Source: Candidatus Poribacteria bacterium (lineage in GTDB: Bacteria; Poribacteria; WGA-4E; WGA-3G). From it: a stretch of DNA of 14,351 nucleotides. Where the stretch lies: NCBI GenBank assembly GCA_009845505.1, contig VXZL01000151.1, forward strand, positions 1 through 14,351. The letters run 5' to 3'. Positions 1-4,568 of this stretch are shown here, one piece after another. A program made the translations under genes and the position numbers. How positions within the stretch are numbered: the stretch's first letter is position 1; each line of letters begins with the position of its first letter. The notes under the pieces are model-generated. The model ran no database searches. It was not told the origin of the DNA and saw only the letters and a program-made list of their open reading frames with translations.

Positions 1-20
1 CTACATATCCAACCAAATAT

Positions 21-26
21 GGAGGT
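21..26 (+). promoter_or_regulatory. Shine-Dalgarno of creatininase-family gene
   Basis: GGAGGT lies 10 bases upstream of the ATG at 37, and no other start codon nearby has such a site. It fixes the start of the first gene. No promoter is visible in the 36 bases available, so the gene may be the distal member of an operon that begins left of the window. Confidence 0.7.
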
Positions 27-36
27 CAGTTAGGCA

Positions 37-765
37 ATGTCTGAAATCAAATCTGTGCTACTTTGGGAAAACCAACGGCGTTATGTCCGTGAGGCGATCG
101 ATGCGGGTACCCTTAAAGGCGCGATTATCCCCACAGGAAGTACGGAACAACACAACGAACACTTAGCGATGTATCATGATACACAAAGCGCAGTGTATGT
201 CTCCAAATTAGCCGCCGAAAAGTTGTTCCCACAAGTTATCGTAACAACCCCTTTAGCGATCGGTGTATCCGAACACTGGATGGATCATAAGGGGACTCTC
301 ACACTCCGTCCGGAAGTCTTTGGCGAGGTACTATACGATGTCGCCGATAGCATGCGTCGGCACGGCATTGACAACATCCTGATTGTCAACGGGCATGCAG
401 GCAACTCAGGTCCAGTACATGAGCGATTAGACGGCTATCGGGAAAAACTGGGCATTAATATCGCGTTCCACTCCTATTGGGAAGCATACACCGAAGAACT
501 GGTCAAAGCGCAGATGGAATCGGGAATCTGTCCCGGACACGCAGCGGAGTTTGAGACGGCGTTTGCACTTGCCGCTTTTGTCGAAAATGTTGATTGGAAC
601 GGTGTAGATTACGACAGCGCGAAGCTCACCATCTCTAACGAAGGACAAGCGAAAGCCGATCGGGAATATCACCATCAAGCCAAGTTAGCGACTGTTGAGA
701 AAGGACAAGCGATGATTGATGTCGCTGTAGATTGGGTCGCGGAAAAAATGCAAGCAATGCTTTAG
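37..765 (+). CDS. creatininase family protein (metal-dependent amidohydrolase)
   Basis: This 242-aa protein belongs to the creatininase/creatinine amidohydrolase family, metal-dependent hydrolases that open cyclic or linear amide bonds. The family hallmark PxGSxEQHxxHLxxxxD is present at about residues 32-48 (IPTGSTEQHNEHLAMYHD), giving putative metal ligands Glu37, His39 and Asp48. A second motif, NGHAGN at 118-123, supplies His120, and GHAAEFET at 167-174 matches the usual GHAGExET box. Length is normal for the family (about 230-260 aa) and there is no signal peptide, so it is cytoplasmic. The substrate cannot be read from sequence. The family also includes enzymes of mycofactocin and riboflavin-analogue metabolism, and many members are only generically annotated. 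It is transcribed toward the aldolase gene on the opposite strand. The family assignment is firm and the substrate unknown. Confidence 0.9.
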   Translation: MSEIKSVLLWENQRRYVREAIDAGTLKGAIIPTGSTEQHNEHLAMYHDTQSAVYVSKLAAEKLFPQVIVTTPLAIGVSEHWMDHKGTLTLRPEVFGEVLYDVADSMRRHGIDNILIVNGHAGNSGPVHERLDGYREKLGINIAFHSYWEAYTEELVKAQMESGICPGHAAEFETAFALAAFVENVDWNGVDYDSAKLTISNEGQAKADREYHHQAKLATVEKGQAMIDVAVDWVAEKMQAML

Positions 766-770
766 TAGCC

Positions 771-830
771 GTCAGCGGTCAGCAGTCAGGAAAGGTTGCT
801 ACGCAACCCTTTCAGCGGTCAGCAGTCAGT
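771..830. repeat. direct repeat pair flanking a small palindrome
   Basis: The 18-mer TCAGCGGTCAGCAGTCAG occurs at 772-789 and again at 812-829, a 40-base period. Between the copies lies an imperfect palindrome at 791-812 (AAAGGTTGC, TAC, GCAACCCTTT) that would form a hairpin with one bulged base. The unit sits between two convergent genes, immediately after the creatininase stop codon. It resembles short dispersed host repeats rather than an insertion-sequence end; no transposase or target duplication is seen. It may also act as a bidirectional transcription terminator, though no long T-run follows the stem. Confidence 0.7.
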
Positions 831-896
831 AAAGAGACTGTCCTTTAAAGAAAAATCTCTTGGTATTGCTGAAAGTGGAGCGCAGCGGAACGCCTA

Positions 897-919
897 CGCA
901 AGTCGCGTGTGGACTTGCG
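897..919. repeat. perfect 8-bp inverted repeat (hairpin) in convergent intergenic region
   Basis: CGCAAGTC at 897-904 and GACTTGCG at 912-919 are exact reverse complements with a 7-base loop. The hairpin is bracketed by two copies of TGCTGAAAG (867-875 and 926-934). It lies 37 bases beyond the stop codon of the leftward aldolase gene, where it could end or stabilise that transcript. No U-tract follows on the minus strand, so a classical intrinsic terminator is not supported. Confidence 0.6.
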
Positions 920-955
920 GGACAATGCTGAAAGCGAAGCGACCTGACGACTGCT

Positions 956-1744
956 CTAATGTCCCTCAATAGCCTTCCGTAACCCGTCACCATTCTCTCG
1001 CCACCAACTGTAGAGAATGGAAATATCCGTGCCGATGCAGAAATGTCGGACTCCCATATCAAGATAGCGTTTCGCGTCGTCAGCACTTCCGATCTCAGCC
1101 CGCGGTGGCACCCCCATCTTTACAGCCGTTTTAAACACTTTATCGTGTGCGTCCTGAATTTCAGGGGCACCGCGCTGACCGACTTTCCCGATACTCATAG
1201 AATAATCTGAACCGCCCCACTGAATCATATCAACGCCTTCAACAGACAGTACCTCTTCCAGATTTTCGACGGTGCCTTTTTTCTCTATCATAATGACATT
1301 GACAACATCACGGAGGGCTTGGACGTATTCTGCCCCCCCGCCATAGCCCATATAGGAAAATCGGCGGGTCGCCACACCATAACTGCCGCCATCTTCAGGT
1401 GTATCGGCGCGCGTGATGCGAACGCATTCTTTGACATCTTCAACATTCTGACAATCTGCATAAAGGACGCTCTGGAAGCCAGAGCCGATTGCCCGCTGTG
1501 CGATGAAGCCGCGCGGCTCTTGATCAACCTTAATCATGGTCGAGATGTTGTGAAGCTCAGCTGCCCGGCACAAGTTATCCAGATCGTGTAAATCAAATGG
1601 ACCGTACTCCCCTACAAATTCGACATAATCGTACAACCCTGTATGCCCAATCGCCTCAACAATGGAGGGCCAAGTGGTATGGATATGGGTGCCAACAGTG
1701 GGTTTATCAGCGTTGAGTAGTTCTCGAAAGGTATTTTTTCTCAT
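956..1744 (-). CDS. HpcH/HpaI-type aldolase (2-keto-3-deoxy-sugar acid aldolase-like)
   Basis: The product (262 aa) resembles class II, metal-dependent HpcH/HpaI aldolases, TIM-barrel enzymes that cleave or form 4-hydroxy-2-oxo acids using pyruvate as enolate donor. The start of the barrel is seen in a KPTVGTHIHTTWPSIVEAIG-like segment. The metal-binding pair is recognisable: Glu154 in MIEKKGTVENLEE and Asp180 in GVDMIQWGGSDYS. The GxGxxG-like tail IGKVGQRG follows. Where typical members have an acid-base His in an EHxxxD context, this protein reads GEYGPFD, with Tyr at that place. The start was set at the ATG at 1744 because GAGGGG (1751-1756, minus strand) is 6 bases ahead of it. The TTG at 1747 is only 3 bases from that site. 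Cytoplasmic. The family call is good; substrate and activity are uncertain. Confidence 0.8.
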   Translation of the reverse strand: MRKNTFRELLNADKPTVGTHIHTTWPSIVEAIGHTGLYDYVEFVGEYGPFDLHDLDNLCRAAELHNISTMIKVDQEPRGFIAQRAIGSGFQSVLYADCQNVEDVKECVRITRADTPEDGGSYGVATRRFSYMGYGGGAEYVQALRDVVNVIMIEKKGTVENLEEVLSVEGVDMIQWGGSDYSMSIGKVGQRGAPEIQDAHDKVFKTAVKMGVPPRAEIGSADDAKRYLDMGVRHFCIGTDISILYSWWRENGDGLRKAIEGH

Positions 1745-1750
1745 CAATTT

Positions 1751-1756
1751 CCCCTC
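1751..1756 (-). promoter_or_regulatory. Shine-Dalgarno deciding the aldolase start
   Basis: Read on the minus strand the bases are GAGGGG. The gap to the ATG at 1744 is 6 bases. The gap to the upstream in-frame TTG at 1747 is 3 bases, which is too short for efficient initiation, so the shorter form is preferred. Confidence 0.6.
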
Positions 1757-1769
1757 ATCTGTTTGTAGT

Positions 1770-1787
1770 CGGGCGATTCATCGCCCG
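1770..1787. repeat. perfect 7-bp hairpin between divergent genes
   Basis: CGGGCGA (1770-1776), loop TTCA, TCGCCCG (1781-1787) form a perfect short hairpin in the divergent gap between the aldolase and the unknown 260-aa gene. It lies in what would be the aldolase 5' leader. It may be a dispersed palindromic host repeat or an operator; the sequence alone does not decide. Confidence 0.55.
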
Positions 1788-1840
1788 TAGTATATCTATA
1801 TTATCAACAACCTGTACTTTTTGCAAATGCAAAATAGTGT

Positions 1841-1869
1841 TTGCTTATGAACACAATTTTTGTTAAAAT
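1841..1869 (+). promoter_or_regulatory. putative sigma70-type promoter of the 260-aa gene
   Basis: TTGCTT at 1841-1846 and TAAAAT at 1864-1869 are separated by 17 bases, the optimal spacing for a housekeeping sigma factor promoter. The surrounding DNA is AT-rich. Transcription would start near 1876, leaving a leader of about 90 bases before the GGAGGT ribosome site at 1957-1962. No other strong candidate exists in this divergent gap. Confidence 0.5.
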
Positions 1870-1967
1870 TAAATTGTCTAAATCATTCCCTCTTAATGCG
1901 GAAAACGTAACGGCAACTTGCAACTCCGTCTGTCCCACTAAACACCCCTATGAAACGGAGGTAACCC

Positions 1968-2750
1968 ATGGAACACCTTATTACACTACCAACAAATTTT
2001 GCTGATTATTTGACAATTGAAAATGCTAACCTCCGATTCACAGAAGCGACTGATGTTGCCGAGCGCGTCACCGGAGCAGGCGTAGAAATTCATCCGAACA
2101 TGGATCATGCCGCGATTTTCTGTGATCCCCCCCACCTCGTTGCCGACGGTCTGAAACGACTCGGTTATGTCAATGGCTGGGACGCACGGTGTTATCCATC
2201 CCCCGTTGACGGTTACGATTACATTAACGTCTCGGCGCAATTACCCGCAGATAGCCCCGCACACAGCGAAGGGTGGTTCGACTACGTCGCCGTTGTGCAT
2301 CCTGTTGACAAATCAGCACTCCAACACATGCTTAGCCAAGACTATGGGAACCCATTTATCCATCACTTGACATGGGGACTCGTACCACCTGAACGCACGA
2401 CCGCTGATGACTTTGAATATGCTAATTGTGTTGTGCCGTTTATGGTGGAGAAACGTGAGGTCATCGGCGATGCAATCGGTGACGATCCCGGTACCCTGAT
2501 TATCGCGTTACCAGAGGATGTCCTCTCGCATCCGAAATTTGAGGAATCTCTACCGTCATGGCTCGGAGACCTTGACGAAGAAGAATATCAGGTTGAATCG
2601 ATGCAGGGAGGTGGTTTCCTGATCCAATTCTTTGTGTTGACAGGTGGCAGGATTGAGGTTGCTCTGCGCGTTGATACAACACAGACCTTCAACCCGAAAA
2701 GCGTTCACAAGATTTCGGAAGATGAAATCAGTGCTGTGCAGGATGAATAG
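1968..2750 (+). CDS. unrecognised 260-aa protein
   Basis: I do not recognise the family. The start is secure: GGAGGT at 1957-1962 sits 5 bases before the ATG. The protein is acidic (many Asp/Glu, low Lys/Arg), lacks a signal peptide or membrane segment and is probably cytoplasmic. Notable segments are PSPVDGYDYINVSAQLP (about 77-93), a DYVAVVHP strand (104-111) and FIHHLTWGLVPP (130-141). The HHLTW stretch is faintly reminiscent of His-containing strands in vicinal-oxygen-chelate (glyoxalase-like) proteins, but the repeated beta-alpha-beta-beta-beta pattern is not clear enough to assign it. The C-terminal part ends in GGRIEVALRVDTTQTFNPKS. It has its own putative promoter and stands alone between a divergent aldolase and the toxin-antitoxin-like cassette. 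Coding status is strong and function unknown. Confidence 0.75.
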   Translation: MEHLITLPTNFADYLTIENANLRFTEATDVAERVTGAGVEIHPNMDHAAIFCDPPHLVADGLKRLGYVNGWDARCYPSPVDGYDYINVSAQLPADSPAHSEGWFDYVAVVHPVDKSALQHMLSQDYGNPFIHHLTWGLVPPERTTADDFEYANCVVPFMVEKREVIGDAIGDDPGTLIIALPEDVLSHPKFEESLPSWLGDLDEEEYQVESMQGGGFLIQFFVLTGGRIEVALRVDTTQTFNPKSVHKISEDEISAVQDE

Positions 2751-2791
2751 AGCACCATTCTATTTTTCATGAATTCTGATGTTAATAGTGG

Positions 2792-2797
2792 TATAAT
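2792..2797 (+). promoter_or_regulatory. putative -10 element ahead of the toxin-antitoxin-like cassette
   Basis: A perfect TATAAT lies in an AT-rich gap 42 bases after the previous stop codon. No good -35 hexamer is found 16-18 bases upstream. A similar GGTATAATATT string forms the -10 of the pyr promoter near 11200, which makes a promoter role here more credible. A GGAGG at 2815-2819 follows but has no ATG at the proper distance. Confidence 0.4.
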
Positions 2798-2920
2798 ATT
2801 CATGGAAAGTCTATGGAGGAACCGATAAAATTTATCTCATTCAAGGAATTAATCATGAATTGGGTTTGCCTACACCTGAATTAACAACCCCTTTGGATTA
2901 TTTTGGAGGGACTGACTAAA

Positions 2921-3262
2921 ATGGGAAGCGAGAAGATTATGGAATGCAGTATAATGGAAGAAGTTCGCGAAATGCGGCGAAAAATCTCCGAAGAATTTGG
3001 ACATGATCTTGGCCGATTGGTCGCGTATTATCAAGAACTGGAAACCGAAATGCGGAAATCAGGTAAATACAAGTTCGTGGACCCGCCGAGCGAAAAGCCA
3101 GGATCCGAAAAAGTAGTTTTTGATTCCCTCGTTTCTGTTCAATTGGATTCTGAAGAATTTGAGGTTATCAAAACACTTGCCAAGTCGCGCGGAATATCTC
3201 CGGCCAATCTAATTCGGGAGTGGGTTGTCCAACGTATTGATCAAACTCATGTCAGAAATTAG
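2921..3262 (+). CDS. small RHH-like putative antitoxin or accessory protein of a TA-like cassette
   Basis: The 113-aa product appears to have two parts. The N-terminal half (about 6-48, starting MECSIMEEVREMRRKI and ending in KFVDPP) resembles a short helical module common in small proteins encoded next to toxin genes in cyanobacteria and other environmental bacteria. The C-terminal part (about 70-107; SVQLDSEEFEVIKTLAKSRG then SPANLIREWVVQRI) has the strand-helix-helix pattern of a ribbon-helix-helix (CopG-like) DNA-binding fold. The start at 2921 was chosen because GGAGGG at 2905-2910 is 10 bases upstream; the in-frame TTG at 2903 would place that site inside the coding sequence. It is followed after 35 bases by DUF433 and DUF5615 genes, so it may autoregulate the cassette. 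The RHH call is from pattern, not a profile search. Confidence 0.65.
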   Translation: MGSEKIMECSIMEEVREMRRKISEEFGHDLGRLVAYYQELETEMRKSGKYKFVDPPSEKPGSEKVVFDSLVSVQLDSEEFEVIKTLAKSRGISPANLIREWVVQRIDQTHVRN

Positions 3263-3297
3263 GTTTTTTAGACATTTCGTTGAAAGGAGAAAGTAAA

Positions 3298-3534
3298 ATG
3301 GATACGAAATGGATCCAATCGCATCCATCTATCATGATGGGAAAACCTGTTATTACTGGAACTCGTATCCCTGTTGAGTTGATTTTGGAGAAGTTCGCGG
3401 CAGGTGAAACGATCGAGCAATTGCTTGAGGCGTATCCGCGCTTAACAGAGGAAGGTATCCGTGCAGCTTTTCGTTTTGCGGCGCAAGCCCTTCGCGCTGA
3501 TGTCGTTTATCCTATTTCAGAACAAACGCCATGA
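3298..3534 (+). CDS. DUF433 family antitoxin
   Basis: The 78-aa protein is a DUF433 member. The family signature is plain: an HPSIMMGKPVITGTRIPVELI segment near the N-terminus, then LEAYPRLTEEGIRAAFRFAAQAL, matching the usual E-x-YPxLTxExIxAAxxYA helix. DUF433 proteins carry a small winged-helix or HTH-like fold and are routinely encoded just upstream of PIN-like toxins, where they are thought to neutralise the toxin and repress the operon. GGAG at 3286-3289 is 8 bases from the ATG at 3298; the in-frame TTG at 3280 would include this site and is rejected. Its TGA overlaps the next ATG (ATGA at 3531-3534), indicating translational coupling with the partner. Length is typical. Confidence 0.9.
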   Translation: MDTKWIQSHPSIMMGKPVITGTRIPVELILEKFAAGETIEQLLEAYPRLTEEGIRAAFRFAAQALRADVVYPISEQTP

Positions 3535-3884
3535 ATCTCATTGTAGATGAAAACGTTGACAAACTTATTGTAGACACACTTCGACAGGATGGACATAACG
3601 TTTTATACGTTGCTGAGTTTGCACCAAGTATTGACGATGAAACTGTATTAGCACAAGCCAACCAAAATGAGGCGTTACTGATTACAGAAGATAAAGACTT
3701 CGGTGAGATTGTCTTCCGTCAGGGACGTATCCATGCAGGGGTCGTTCTCATTCGCCTTGATGGTTTATCCAAGCATGCAAAAGCGAGAAGCATTTCAACC
3801 ATTTTTGCGAATCAAGGCACCCAATTGCTGGAGGCTTTCAGTGTTATCTCTCCTGGGCGGGTTAGGATTCGTCGATCACAGTAA
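3531..3884 (+). CDS. DUF5615 family PIN-like toxin
   Basis: The 117-aa protein matches DUF5615, a PIN-like domain related to Mut7-C, usually paired with DUF433. Acidic residues expected for a metal-dependent RNase centre are in place: Asp6 and Glu7 in NLIVDENVD, Asp36-Asp37-Glu38 in SIDDETVL, and Asp55/Asp57 in LLITEDKDFGEI. The GVVLIRLDG strand near residues 70-78 is also characteristic of the family. It starts inside the stop codon of the DUF433 gene, so the pair is translationally coupled. The predicted role is a ribonuclease toxin held inactive by the upstream protein; this is known only by analogy with VapBC-type modules. All motif residues are intact, so the module looks functional. The homology to a SIMPL protein begins just after its stop, so this end marks a junction. 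Confidence 0.88.
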   Translation: MNLIVDENVDKLIVDTLRQDGHNVLYVAEFAPSIDDETVLAQANQNEALLITEDKDFGEIVFRQGRIHAGVVLIRLDGLSKHAKARSISTIFANQGTQLLEAFSVISPGRVRIRRSQ

Positions 3885-4365
3885 TCAAATCAAACCCAGA
3901 GGTATTCGCGCCATTAGAATGAGGATGAAATGCGGATTACCTCGTTACAGATGCACTGTGGGATATACGCATGTCCCATCAGATTATTATAGTAGATTCC
4001 AAAAATAAGTTTACACTACAAGCCAAAACCCGTGCTTCGCTGCTCAGAGAGGGCATAGACCTACGTTCAGGAATGCCGAATTACTATTATACACAAGTCG
4101 ATGCGCTAAAGAGTCAGTTGCTGATAGCAGCGATGCAGGATGCGCGGGAACGTGCCAAAACGTTAGCTGAAGGGAGCGGCGTGAACTCGGGCCGCTCCGT
4201 GCGGCGCGTCAGGGCGTTTTCAGCGTGCGCGCTGGAGATGCAAGTGGTATTTCCGAACAGAGTACGGATAATCTTTCCGCCGTATCTAAGAAGGTTACGG
4301 CTTTGGTAAGAGTAGATTACGCGACGAAATACATGAAGCAAGAGACCGCATCGGTCATTTTATGA
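3885..4365 (+). pseudogene. decayed, 5'-truncated SIMPL-domain (DUF541) gene
   Basis: Pieces of a SIMPL-domain protein can be read in order across three frames. Bases 3888-3914 give NQTQRYSRH, ended by TAG at 3915, and 3918-3941 continue with NEDEMRIT. Frame then changes to DYLVTDALWDIRMSHQIIIV (from 3935) and on to the signature YYYTQVDALKSQLLIAAMQD followed by ARERAKTLAEGSG (about 4082-4180). At about 4208-4212 one base appears lost, after which the third frame reads QGVFSVRAGDASGISEQSTD and continues to VTALVRVDYATKYMK, ending at TGA 4363-4365. SIMPL proteins are usually periplasmic or outer-membrane-associated and around 230 aa. Here the signal peptide and N-terminal half are missing, cut right after the DUF5615 stop. 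An open frame at 3971-4309 exists within it but spans the wrong frame at its end. A sequencing error could explain one lesion, not all of them. Confidence 0.8.
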
Positions 4366-4406
4366 ATCTCTGTCGTTTTATGAGCGTTGACGAAAAAGAG
4401 CCTCTC

Positions 4407-4568
4407 ATGTCAAGAAACCCAAAAATCAGAGGCGTTCTCGCTTTTACGCTCGTGTTTACCCGCACAGTCGTTGGACTTCTGATTTCCAGACGAACGCCAC
4501 CAGCGACGGTGAAAATCTACAAGACGACAACATCGGCACTCAAATGGAGGGTAGGATGCTTTTTATGA
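4407..4568 (+). pseudogene. possible N-terminal remnant of a membrane or lipid-anchored protein
   Basis: A short reading frame begins at 4407 (an in-frame ATG also exists at 4362). It encodes about 53 residues: a basic start (MSRNPKIRG), a hydrophobic stretch (VLAFTLVFTRTVVGLLI), then RRTPPATVKIYKTTT. The PPxTVKIYKTTT segment looks like the post-membrane linker of secreted proteins in this kind of genome. It then runs into the start of the metalloprotease gene and stops at 4566-4568, so it seems to be a head without a body. No good ribosome site precedes it. It could equally be a small real gene or chance; the assignment is tentative. Confidence 0.3.

Noticed and set aside
826..1086. 86-codon minus-strand frame across the repeat region and the aldolase 3' end
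   Set aside because: It overlaps the aldolase gene in another frame and consists largely of repeat sequence.
1319..1591. 90-codon plus-strand frame over the aldolase gene
   Set aside because: Antisense shadow of a gene whose metal ligands are clear on the other strand.
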